Below are positions 1 to 7,564 of a stretch of DNA of 64,000 nt, piece by piece (the first letter of the stretch is position 1; each line of letters starts with the position of its first letter). The notes beneath the pieces are model-generated. The model was not told the DNA's origin. It was given only the letters and a program-made list of their open reading frames with translations, and made no database searches. The stretch is from Alphaproteobacteria bacterium (lineage in GTDB: Bacteria; Pseudomonadota; Alphaproteobacteria; UBA8366): contig JANQKC010000028.1 in NCBI GenBank assembly GCA_028281325.1, forward strand, positions 122,506 through 186,505, in the 5' to 3' direction. The position numbers and the translations under genes are program-made.

Positions 1-1
1 T

Positions 2-145
2 CAAATCGCAGAATTCGATTATGTTGATTTATTCGGCAATACAATATGTTATCGGGTGATCGATATGCGGAACGAAAAATTCAGGACCATCTATCCGGGA
101 AATCCGGAGAGATATCTTCTGGTTGAATTTCAAAAAATTTCATAG
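2..145 (+). CDS. C-terminal fragment of an unidentified protein (cut by window edge)
   Basis: One frame is open from the left edge to a TAG at 143-145 and gives 47 residues rich in aromatic and charged amino acids, ending VEFQKIS. The composition looks protein-like (YRVID, NEKFRTIYPGNPERY) and the DNA is less GC-rich than the neighbouring genes. The start lies outside the window, so neither family nor function can be assigned. It would converge on the dehydrogenase gene ending at 206. A chance open frame in AT-richer DNA is the alternative. Confidence 0.4.
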   Translation, partial: QIAEFDYVDLFGNTICYRVIDMRNEKFRTIYPGNPERYLLVEFQKIS

Positions 146-205
146 ATGGGAAGCCGGTCTTGAGATTCCACCGCAACCGACGAGTTCTGCCGGGTCAATA
201 CGCCG

Positions 206-1264
206 CTATGACGTTGGAATAACCCCCGACAGCGAGCCATCCGCCAAGCCGCGCAACCGGTCATACTCATCCTGGGTCATCGGTATCCCTTCGGTTCGAT
301 TGCGCGCGAGGCGCGCCGACGCCGCCTCGCCCGGCAAACGGCCGGGCCGCGCCGGGTCGACGGACGGCTGGGCATGAACCCATGCGGCGAAGTCCAGGAT
401 ATTCTGCCGAAAAGCATCTCGACCCACCGTGGCCGCCGGATCGATCAACAGGAAAAAATGCGACACGTTGGAGGGTTCGCCGGGCTGCTTGAACTGATGC
501 CGGATGCCCGTCCCGATCCCCCCGCCGCCGAGCACCGCGGAGAGAATGTCGATCGCCGTCGCCAACCCATATCCCTTGTGGCCGCCAATCGGCAGCACGA
601 ACCCGTCCAGCGCCGCACCCGCGTCGGTCGTCGGCAGGCCATCCTTGTCCAAGGCGACGCCTTCCGGAATCGGCTCGCCTCTGTCCCGCGCCGCGCGAAG
701 CTTGCCCCGTGACGCAATGCTGAGCGCCATATCCAGGATGAAATGCCGACCGTCGGGACCCGGCGCGGCGTACCCGATCGGATTGTTCCCAATCGCGGGC
801 GTCTTGCCGCCGGGCGCGGCGATCGTCGGCGTCCCGTTGCTGCCCGAGAGGCAGACCATGCCCGCCTCGGCCGCCAGCCAGCCATAGCTGGCGTTCCCGC
901 CGAAATGGTTGCTGTTGATACAGCTGATATAGGCAATGCCGTTCTCACCCGCGCGCCGGATGCCTTCCTCCAGCCCGCGCGACGCCACCACGGTCCCGAG
1001 GCCGCCATCGCCGTTCATCACGGCGACCGCGGGCAGACGCGACGCAACCTGGATGTCCGGCGTCGGATTGATCCCGCCGATCTCTATACGGCCGATATAG
1101 TTGCTGAGCCGCCGCAGCCCATGCGTCGGGATGCCCAGCAGATCGCACAGGATGAACTGTTCGGCCGCCCGCGCGGCGTCGTCGGGCGGTACGCCGTGCC
1201 GTCGGTAGGCCGCGACGCACAACGCCCGCGCCTCCTCCACGTCGACACGCACGAGATCGGCCAT
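206..1264 (-). CDS. Ldh_2 / type-2 malate, lactate or sulfolactate dehydrogenase family protein
   Basis: A 352-residue NAD(P)-dependent 2-hydroxyacid dehydrogenase of the MDH2/Ldh_2 superfamily, which oxidises malate, L-lactate, ureidoglycolate or, in ComC, L-sulfolactate. Family hallmarks are seen in order: THGLRR with the conserved His48 and Arg51, NHFGG with His120, the GNNPIGYAAP block, and GGHKGYGLA in the C-terminal half. The length is normal for the family. The ATG at 1264 lies only 3 nt past the stop of the ComA-like gene, so the two are almost certainly cotranscribed. Because ComC belongs to this family and its partner resembles ComA, a sulfolactate-like or other C3 substrate is possible, but sequence alone cannot separate malate, lactate and sulfolactate. 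Confidence 0.88.
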   Translation of the reverse strand: MADLVRVDVEEARALCVAAYRRHGVPPDDAARAAEQFILCDLLGIPTHGLRRLSNYIGRIEIGGINPTPDIQVASRLPAVAVMNGDGGLGTVVASRGLEEGIRRAGENGIAYISCINSNHFGGNASYGWLAAEAGMVCLSGSNGTPTIAAPGGKTPAIGNNPIGYAAPGPDGRHFILDMALSIASRGKLRAARDRGEPIPEGVALDKDGLPTTDAGAALDGFVLPIGGHKGYGLATAIDILSAVLGGGGIGTGIRHQFKQPGEPSNVSHFFLLIDPAATVGRDAFRQNILDFAAWVHAQPSVDPARPGRLPGEAASARLARNRTEGIPMTQDEYDRLRGLADGSLSGVIPTS

Positions 1265-1267
1265 CCG

Positions 1268-2095
1268 TCAGCCGCCGGATTTCTGTTCGAGCGCGTCCTG
1301 AAGATAGGAGTAGTGGACCTGCCGGCCGATGCCCCGCCGGAACCCTTCCAGGCGCAAGACCTGCTCCGGCGCGACGTTGCACAGGCTGACATCGGCCCCG
1401 AATTCCCGGATCAACTGAACATGCTGGTCGGGGAAGCGGAACGGGTCCGGTTCGATGACGATATGCGGATACCAGCGCTGTTTCGGCAAAGCCTGATAGT
1501 CCGCCGGCGATTGGTCAGCCAGCATATCGAGTTCGCTCTGCTCGACGATGACGTGGTCACAGCCGAGTTCCATCATCTCCTCGACCACCGACCCCATATA
1601 GTCCAGCGTGATCGGCTCGGTCGGCTCCTTCCGTCCGAATTCGTAGACGACCTCGAAGCCGGCTTTCTGGAAACGATCGATCTCGCGGCGGCGTTCGTCC
1701 GGCAGCAATTCCAGGTAGTTCTCGGAAATCTCCAACGATGTGGCGTCTATATGCTTGAGATGAGTGATCAACTCGTCGACGGCGTTCTGATGGTAGGCGG
1801 TCTCGAACAGGATACCGCCGCAGAACGGCTTCACGTCGTAGTCGCGGTAGAGCGCCGTGATCTTCTTGATCAATTCCGGCGGATACATCAGCCCGTTGAT
1901 CGCAAAGATCTTGGCGTAATCGATGAACTCGCATCCGTATTCCAAGAGGTCCCGCAGTCCGCTCGGCCCGGTCCAGCCGAAATCGGTCGGCCCCATGTCG
2001 ATCATGACGGTCAGCCCGGTCTTGCGCGGCTTGCCGGGCCGCGACGGGGCCGCCAGCCGTTCGTATTCGGGAATGCTCCGGTCGGTGATTTTCAT
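1268..2095 (-). CDS. ComA-like (phosphosulfolactate synthase superfamily) protein, divergent active site
   Basis: A 275-residue TIM-barrel protein that follows phosphosulfolactate synthase (ComA, which adds sulfite to phosphoenolpyruvate) along its whole length. Matching blocks are RKTGLTVMIDMG (25-35), the strand carrying Lys62, PFCGGILFE (90-98), LEISE (121-125), VVYEFGRK (149-156), HVIVE (181-185) and the C-terminal LEGFRRGI. Against archaeal ComA as I remember it, several conserved residues differ: the DKG lysine is Met34, the GWGT loop is FAIN, and the Arg after VIIEG is absent. It is therefore probably a ComA-related enzyme with changed substrate rather than a proven sulfite-adding enzyme. 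The gene leads a two-gene operon with the dehydrogenase; a GAGAG ribosome site precedes the ATG. No ComB phosphatase is seen nearby. Confidence 0.8.
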   Translation of the reverse strand: MKITDRSIPEYERLAAPSRPGKPRKTGLTVMIDMGPTDFGWTGPSGLRDLLEYGCEFIDYAKIFAINGLMYPPELIKKITALYRDYDVKPFCGGILFETAYHQNAVDELITHLKHIDATSLEISENYLELLPDERRREIDRFQKAGFEVVYEFGRKEPTEPITLDYMGSVVEEMMELGCDHVIVEQSELDMLADQSPADYQALPKQRWYPHIVIEPDPFRFPDQHVQLIREFGADVSLCNVAPEQVLRLEGFRRGIGRQVHYSYLQDALEQKSGG

Positions 2096-2224
2096 ACCGC
2101 TCTCTTTGTGATGTCGTTGATAAGATGTCGTCGATGGATCATGGAAACCGCGCGCGGCGGTACCGGCGCAGTATACCCGACCCGATCACGGAGGCCGAAT
2201 GCCGCTCTAGCGGGCCGGCGGCCG

Positions 2225-2974
2225 TCACCGTACGGCGCAATGCGTCTGGATGAAGGCGCGCACGCGGTCGATCGTGCGTTCTTTCAGCTCGGGCGGGGAC
2301 TTCCACGGAAAGACCGTGATCTCGGCGTTCGGCGCCAGCGAGGCCACGTCGATCGATGTCTGGAGCGGATGCGCGGGAATGTCGTCCGGCAGGACGAGGA
2401 TCGGCGTCGCGCAGGTGCGGATAACGTCGCGCGGCACGCTGTACAGAAAGTCCGGGTTCACGCGATAGAGGTTGTGCAGATACGCGTCGACCGCGTCCTG
2501 GTCCAGGTCGGGCCGCCGGCCCAACAACTCGGGCCCCCACGTATCCCTGCCGGACCGATACATGACGTCGGGATCGTCCGGCCAATGCCCCACCGTCTGG
2601 CAGAAGACCGCGGCGACGACCCGCTCGGGCGCGCGCTCGATCAGCTTGCCGGCGAAACAGCCGCCGATGCAGTAGCCCATGAATGCGAACTCGCGGATGC
2701 CCAGGTGATCCATCAGCCCAAGCTGATCGTCCGCGAAACCGCCCCACGGATCGTCGACAGCCAACGGCCCCGTACTCTCGCCGCCGTTGGCGTTACGCTG
2801 ATCCATCGTGATGCAGCGGAAGTCGTCCTTGAATTCGTCCATCGCGTTGATGACCGCGGACGGCCAATTGCTCATGCGGGAGTTGAGGCCGCCGCCCGGG
2901 ATGACCAGCAACGGAAAGCCGGTCCCGACCTCCTCATAGCTGATACGGACGTCGCCCTTCTCGTAGACCGGCAT
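2225..2974 (-). CDS. alpha/beta hydrolase with Cys nucleophile (GYCIGG)
   Basis: A 249-residue single-domain alpha/beta hydrolase. It has the oxyanion loop PGGG (27-29), the MDQRN strand, the nucleophile elbow GYCIGG with Cys102 where most members have Ser, and an acid candidate at Asp197/Asp198 after strand 6. Dienelactone hydrolases also use Cys in a GYCxGG elbow. The usual GxGH histidine near the C-terminus is not in place: that stretch reads VFPWKSPPE, and the nearest alternatives are His202 and His245. I start at 2974 because AAGGAGAC lies just upstream of that ATG; a longer frame to 3196 has no family match. It lies upstream of the ComA-like gene on the same strand, separated by 129 bp, so shared function is only a guess. 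Confidence 0.8.
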   Translation of the reverse strand: MPVYEKGDVRISYEEVGTGFPLLVIPGGGLNSRMSNWPSAVINAMDEFKDDFRCITMDQRNANGGESTGPLAVDDPWGGFADDQLGLMDHLGIREFAFMGYCIGGCFAGKLIERAPERVVAAVFCQTVGHWPDDPDVMYRSGRDTWGPELLGRRPDLDQDAVDAYLHNLYRVNPDFLYSVPRDVIRTCATPILVLPDDIPAHPLQTSIDVASLAPNAEITVFPWKSPPELKERTIDRVRAFIQTHCAVR

Positions 2975-3307
2975 GGTTGTCTCCTTCATGCATTGCAGGT
3001 GGCACTGGTGTTGCGGCCGGCTCCGCCGCATCGAGCTTTGCCCGAACCGGGTCAGCAACACTGAATAAGGGCGTTTCCAGTCGGCGTCAAAGCACCCCTT
3101 CGACCCGCATTTCTTCTTCGGCTCACCATCGCGAAGCGCGTTGCCGAAGAAATGCTCACTGTCGTCGGTTAATGAATGGCCCCCAACGACACACAACGAT
3201 AGGCAAGCTGATCCAGATCATTACAGTTTTGTGAAAACCATATGACAATAAAAACGTCTGGGAACCGGTGAAGCTCATACGGGACAAGAAAGGCGTCCGT
3301 TACTGTC
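2975..3307. other. divergent intergenic region, hydrolase / phosphate transporter
   Basis: 333 bp between two divergently transcribed genes. The right third (about 3215-3260) is AT-rich and may carry promoters in both directions. No tRNA, riboswitch or convincing paired operator was recognised. A CTGTCAT heptamer, half of a Pho box, lies at 3303-3309 over the transporter start codon, without a clear second half at the expected spacing. Confidence 0.5.
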
Positions 3308-4873
3308 ATGTTCAACATAAATAAGGTGGAGAAAGCTGCACAACTAAACCGCGACGAACTATTCCGCTTCGGCGCCGCGTTGCTGTTCATTGTCGGCATC
3401 ATGCTGTTCACCATCGTCCGCGTCGGGGAAAGCGGCACACACGGGGTGTTGCTGGTGATCGCCGCCATGATCGGCGGTTACATGGCGATGAACATTGGCG
3501 CCAACGACGTTGCCAACAACGTCGGACCCGCCGTCGGATCACACGCGATAACACTGGTCGGCGCCGTTACGATTGCCGCCGTCTTCGAAGCATCCGGCGC
3601 ACTCATCGCCGGCGGCGACGTGGTCGGCACCATCAAAAAAGGAATCATCGACCCCGACCTCATCGGCGACCGCGATACGTTTATTTGGCTGATGATCGCG
3701 GCGCTCCTTGCCGCCGCGTTATGGCTCAACCTGGCGACCGCCCTCGGCGCGCCGGTCTCAACCACGCATTCCATCGTCGGCGGTGTCCTTGGCGCGGGCA
3801 TCGCCGCCGGCGGTTGGGCGATCGCCGATTGGATCCAGGTCGCCAAGATCGCCGCCAGTTGGGTGATATCGCCGGTGCTCGGCGGGATGATCGCAGCGGC
3901 ATTTCTCTACCTGATCAAGCGAACGATCACCTACCAGGATGATGTGATGGCGGCGGCGAAGCGCGTCGTACCCATCCTCGTCGCCGCTATGGCCTGGGCC
4001 TTCGGGACCTATCTGATCCTCAAAGGCGTCAAACAGATGTGGAAGGTTCCCTTCGGCGCCGCCGTTTTGATCGGCCTGGGAATCGCCGTCGCGGTCTATC
4101 TGGTGGTCAAGCCGCAAATCGCAAAGATGGCGACCCGGCTGGAAAACCATAAGGAAAACGTCAACGACCTCTTCACCTATCCGCTCATTTTCGCGGCCGC
4201 GCTGTTGAGTTTCGCGCATGGGGCAAACGACGTAGCGAATGCGGTCGGACCGCTGGCTGGTATCAACGAAGCGATTGTCGGTGGCGGCGTCGCCACCAAG
4301 GCCGCGATCCCGACCTGGGTTCTTCTCGTAGGCGCGCTCGGCATCGCCATCGGGTTGGCGCTTTACGGGCCGAAACTGATTCGCACGGTCGGATCTGAAA
4401 TTACCGAGTTGGATCGCATGCGTGCATTCTGTATTGCCATGGCGGCGGCCATCACGGTGATCATCGCCTCGCAACTCGGGCTGCCGGTCAGTTCGACCCA
4501 CATCGCCGTCGGCGGCGTGTTCGGTGTCGGATTCCTGCGAGAATACCTCAAGGTCAACTATGCGCGCATGGTCGAAGACATCCGCCACCACCACGACGAC
4601 GGAAATCCCGAAGCGGTGGAGGCATTTTTGGAACGATTCGAACAAGCCAACGTGGCCATCAAGGGTGACATGCTGCGCGACCTCAAACGGCAATCCGGTG
4701 AAAAGCTACTGCGGAAACGGGACCGGAAGAGCCTAGATCGAATCCATCGTCTCGAGTTGGTGCGGCGCTCGCTGTTGCTGCGCATCGTCGCGGCTTGGCT
4801 GATTACCGTCCCGTTTGCCGGCATTCTGGCGGCGATGTTCTTCTTCATGATGCGGGGAATAATGCTGCCCTGA
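3308..4873 (+). CDS. pit: PiT-family inorganic phosphate transporter
   Basis: A 521-residue inner-membrane phosphate (or metal-phosphate) symporter. The two inverted halves each carry the PiT signature: GANDVANNVGPAVG (residues 64-77) and HGANDVANAVGPLAG (about 304-318). About ten to twelve hydrophobic segments are visible. A charged cytosolic stretch follows the last signature (HHHDDGNPEAVEAFLERFEQ to about residue 480), before a final membrane segment. The N-terminal 20 residues are polar and cytosolic. The ribosome site before ATG 3308 is weak (AAGGCG, about 12 nt away). It is divergent from the hydrolase gene. Phosphate is the likeliest substrate by family; sulfate has been reported for relatives, so it is not excluded. 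Confidence 0.93.
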   Translation: MFNINKVEKAAQLNRDELFRFGAALLFIVGIMLFTIVRVGESGTHGVLLVIAAMIGGYMAMNIGANDVANNVGPAVGSHAITLVGAVTIAAVFEASGALIAGGDVVGTIKKGIIDPDLIGDRDTFIWLMIAALLAAALWLNLATALGAPVSTTHSIVGGVLGAGIAAGGWAIADWIQVAKIAASWVISPVLGGMIAAAFLYLIKRTITYQDDVMAAAKRVVPILVAAMAWAFGTYLILKGVKQMWKVPFGAAVLIGLGIAVAVYLVVKPQIAKMATRLENHKENVNDLFTYPLIFAAALLSFAHGANDVANAVGPLAGINEAIVGGGVATKAAIPTWVLLVGALGIAIGLALYGPKLIRTVGSEITELDRMRAFCIAMAAAITVIIASQLGLPVSSTHIAVGGVFGVGFLREYLKVNYARMVEDIRHHHDDGNPEAVEAFLERFEQANVAIKGDMLRDLKRQSGEKLLRKRDRKSLDRIHRLELVRRSLLLRIVAAWLITVPFAGILAAMFFFMMRGIMLP

Positions 4874-4900
4874 TAGCAGCGCGATGAGTGCAGCGGTCAG

Positions 4901-4938
4901 GCATCCTCGGAATGGCCGACGCGGCCAACGACGGATGC
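4901..4938. terminator. possible hairpin between convergent genes
   Basis: GCATCC (4901-4906) pairs with GGATGC (4933-4938), and inside it TGGCC (4913-4917) pairs with GGCCA (4923-4927) around a 5-nt loop. It lies between the end of the phosphate transporter and the end of the convergent oxygenase gene, where a bidirectional terminator would be expected. There is no U-tract on either side, so this is weak. Confidence 0.3.
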
Positions 4939-4951
4939 TGTTCGGCGGCGC

Positions 4952-5863
4952 TCAGGCGGCAAGCGCCGGTAGCGATACCGACCGGCGGTATGCCGGGTCG
5001 AAGATCTTGGTACCGAGCACCTGGCAACGCCGCATCAACCGGTGCTCGTCGGGATCGTAGTCTGCGATACCGCGATGCAGGGTGCCGAAGTTGTCCCAAA
5101 CCACCACGTCGCCTTCGGTCCAGGTGAAGGTATGACGGAACCGTTCCTGAAGCTGGAACTCAACCAACCAGGCGAGGGTATCGTCGCTTTCCTGCTGCGA
5201 CAGGCCGACGATCCGCTCCGCATAGCCGGGATTCGCGTAGAGCACCTTCCGGCCCGTGATCGGATGGGTCAGGAACAGCGGGTGCTCCACCGGCGGGCGC
5301 TGGCGGCGCTGCTCGTCGGTCATCGGCGCGCGACCGCTCTTGCGCACCGTCCGCATGTATTCCCACATCTTCTCGAAGTTATGCACCACTACCGCATCGG
5401 CCAGTCGGGTCTTCATCTCCGCCGGTAACGCCTCGTAGGCCATGCGCATGTTCGCGAATTCGGTGCCGCCCAGCGTCTTACCGTCGCGGCGCGGAATCTG
5501 GAGACAGTAGAGCACGTTCACGAAGCCCATGACCTCGCGGTAGGTCATGTCCGTATGCCAGTCCTGCCCGAAATCCGGGAAACCGATATACTCGCCGTCC
5601 ACCTTGATGTTCGACAGGATGCCGACGCCGGGGCAGTCCGCATGCTTCGAGGGCTTGGCGACGCCCGCCTGAATGTCGCCGAACCGTTCGGAAAACGACT
5701 TCAACTGGACCGGCTCCAGCGTTTGTCCCGGAAAGCAGAGATAGCCGTGCTCGCCCAGCGCCACGAGCAACTCGCCAAAGGTCGCGTCCGCCATCGGCCG
5801 CGCCAGGTCTAGCTTGTCCACGGTCGCGCCCAGAATGTCGCCGCTCGGCGTAATCGTCAGCAT
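4952..5863 (-). CDS. TauD/TfdA-family Fe(II)/2-oxoglutarate dioxygenase
   Basis: A 303-residue soluble oxygenase coupling 2-oxoglutarate decarboxylation to hydroxylation, often releasing sulfite or an alcohol from a sulfonate or ether. The iron triad is visible as HTD (His103, Asp105) and LHRG (His263); Arg275 or Arg278 (EHRLMRR) should bind 2-oxoglutarate. The ATG at 5863 is preferred because AGAGGA lies 7-8 nt upstream; the upstream in-frame TTG at 5896 lacks a site. No tauABC transport genes adjoin it, so taurine is not implied. It is followed upstream, on the same strand, by the HpaB-family gene. Substrate unknown. Confidence 0.87.
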   Translation of the reverse strand: MLTITPSGDILGATVDKLDLARPMADATFGELLVALGEHGYLCFPGQTLEPVQLKSFSERFGDIQAGVAKPSKHADCPGVGILSNIKVDGEYIGFPDFGQDWHTDMTYREVMGFVNVLYCLQIPRRDGKTLGGTEFANMRMAYEALPAEMKTRLADAVVVHNFEKMWEYMRTVRKSGRAPMTDEQRRQRPPVEHPLFLTHPITGRKVLYANPGYAERIVGLSQQESDDTLAWLVEFQLQERFRHTFTWTEGDVVVWDNFGTLHRGIADYDPDEHRLMRRCQVLGTKIFDPAYRRSVSLPALAA

Positions 5864-5967
5864 TCGGTGTCCTCTCGCAATCGCGCCTTCCGGCAAGACG
5901 TCGGCAGCGCCGAATTATGCGGCGAAACACGGCGTGCGGGCAAACGGCGCTCGGAGGACCGCGCGTT

Positions 5968-7539
5968 CTACTCCGCGGCGTCGGGCTTCGCTTGCGCGGG
6001 CGGCAAGTCGCGCGGCGGGTCCGGGACCGCCGGCGGGCTGCAGCCTTCGACGCAACAGCGGCCGGGCTGACGGTTGCGCGCGGGTTTGCCGTCTTCGCCG
6101 GCCAGGACGCCGCGGTCCAAAAGCTTCTCGACCACGGCCACCCGATCCTCGATCGGATAGTTGCGGTAGATTTCCCGCTTCATCGCTTCCGGCGAGCCGC
6201 CGCCGTGCAGGCTGATCAGCGAATACCAACCCGCCTCGCCCGAGGCGGTCAGGTCCTCCATCAAGCGGGCGACCTCCATGCGCTGCGCATAGGGCACGTC
6301 GGGCCGTGCGGTGAGCATCTCGGCGAGCCGGCCGACGGTTTCCGGATTGTGGTCCTCGTCCGGTCCCGGCAGCGCCACGGCCAAACCGCCGGAGACCTCG
6401 TGGCCGATCCGGTGCATGTCGTAGATCTGCGTGGCGAGCAGCAGCTTGCCGACATTCGAAAAGACCGGCTCGGGCTGGAACGCGCCGGACGGATCGCCCT
6501 GCCCGTAGGTCGAGGCCGCGACGCCGCAGGCGAAGAAACCCTCGACGATCTTGATCAGTTCGACCAGCCGGTCGCGCAGATGCGGCGTGCCGCCGGGTTC
6601 CAGGCCGTTCGCCTCGCACATCAACACGCCCGCCCCGATCAACAGGTCGCCGAAACCCGCCCGCGCGCCGATGCAGCTATGCCGGTGATGGGTCGCGTAG
6701 GTCGTGGTTAGAAACTGCGCATGCTCCCACTCGCCGGCCAGGAACACCCGGTCCCATGGCACAAAGACATCCTCGAACATCACCACGCCGGTCGACTGCC
6801 CGTAGCGCGCGCTGAACTTGGCCGCGCTCTCGCCGGGCCGGCCCGCGGGGCGCGCCACGATGGTCACGCCCGGCGCGTCGAGCGGCACGGCGCAACACAG
6901 GGCGTAGTCGGCGTCCGCCTCGGTCATGTTCCGGCTCGGCATCACCAGGAATTCGTGGACATAGGGCGCGGCGGTCACGATCGCCTTGGCGCCGTTGATG
7001 ACGATGCCGTCCTTGCGGCGTTCCTTGATCCGGACATAAACATCGGGATTGGACTGCGCATGCGGCCGCTTCGACCGGTCGCCCTTCGCGTCGGTCATGG
7101 CGACGCCGCAGGTCAGGTCGTCCGCCTGCACCTGGTGCATGTAGTTCACGAAGCGCTGGTGATAGTCGGCTCCCTTGTCCTCGTCGATGCGGTGCGTCGC
7201 CTGGAACAAGGCGTTGAAGGCGTCATGGGTCAGGTAGCGCTGGGCGCAGCCGCTTTCGCGGCAGACGAGGCGCACCGCTTCCAGCTTGTTCAGCAGGTCT
7301 TGCGCGTCGCGGTTGATGTGCAGCATGCGGTTGACTCGTTTGCCGCTGGTATGCTGCGTCCCGGTCATCACCGCCTTGTAGTCGTCCCGGCGCGCGAAAT
7401 CGTAGGTCACGCCGATTGCGGCGATCCCCGGCGCGAGTTGCGGATCGTCGGCGACCGAGTCCACCCGCCGGCCATCGACGAAAACGGTGGGATCGTAGCG
7501 CCGCAGCGACTCCCGAAAATCCGCGCCGGACATCAGCAT
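5968..7539 (-). CDS. HpaB / 4-hydroxybutyryl-CoA dehydratase-family flavoprotein
   Basis: A 523-residue member of the 4-hydroxyphenylacetate 3-hydroxylase superfamily, with the acyl-CoA-dehydrogenase-like fold: DAKGDRS flavin/substrate segment (150-156), NGAKAIVTAAPYVHEF (182-197) and the helical GFGDLLIGAG block (295-304). 4-Hydroxybutyryl-CoA dehydratase (AbfD) holds a 4Fe-4S cluster on three Cys and one His. By my alignment Cys98 and His285 match two ligands, but the others are Tyr102 and Ala292, so the cluster is probably absent and an oxygenase role is likelier. The C-terminus adds a Cys-rich tail (GRCCVEGC, then a Pro-rich end). A separate flavin reductase was not found nearby. GGAGGA precedes the ATG. 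It shares direction and 25-nt spacing with the downstream-oriented PrpD gene. Confidence 0.82.
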   Translation of the reverse strand: MLMSGADFRESLRRYDPTVFVDGRRVDSVADDPQLAPGIAAIGVTYDFARRDDYKAVMTGTQHTSGKRVNRMLHINRDAQDLLNKLEAVRLVCRESGCAQRYLTHDAFNALFQATHRIDEDKGADYHQRFVNYMHQVQADDLTCGVAMTDAKGDRSKRPHAQSNPDVYVRIKERRKDGIVINGAKAIVTAAPYVHEFLVMPSRNMTEADADYALCCAVPLDAPGVTIVARPAGRPGESAAKFSARYGQSTGVVMFEDVFVPWDRVFLAGEWEHAQFLTTTYATHHRHSCIGARAGFGDLLIGAGVLMCEANGLEPGGTPHLRDRLVELIKIVEGFFACGVAASTYGQGDPSGAFQPEPVFSNVGKLLLATQIYDMHRIGHEVSGGLAVALPGPDEDHNPETVGRLAEMLTARPDVPYAQRMEVARLMEDLTASGEAGWYSLISLHGGGSPEAMKREIYRNYPIEDRVAVVEKLLDRGVLAGEDGKPARNRQPGRCCVEGCSPPAVPDPPRDLPPAQAKPDAAE

Positions 7540-7564
7540 GGCGTCGTCCTCCGCACCGCCCCGC

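Noticed and set aside
743..3064. 773-codon open frame on the plus strand
   Set aside because: It runs antisense across three genes with clear family motifs; its product is Arg/Asp/His-rich and shows no domain. It results from GC-rich codon bias.
3303..3309. CTGTCAT as a Pho box for the phosphate transporter
   Set aside because: Only one half-site; the preceding 11 bp do not give a second CTGTCAT-like copy, and the motif overlaps the start codon.
4952..5863. Taurine dioxygenase TauD proper
   Set aside because: No tauABC transporter and no strong match in the substrate region; only the general Fe/2-oxoglutarate site is seen.
5968..7539. Assignment as 4-hydroxybutyryl-CoA dehydratase (AbfD)
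   Set aside because: Two of the four cluster ligands are replaced (Tyr102, Ala292) by my alignment, and no 4-hydroxybutyrate CoA-transferase/dehydrogenase set is present.
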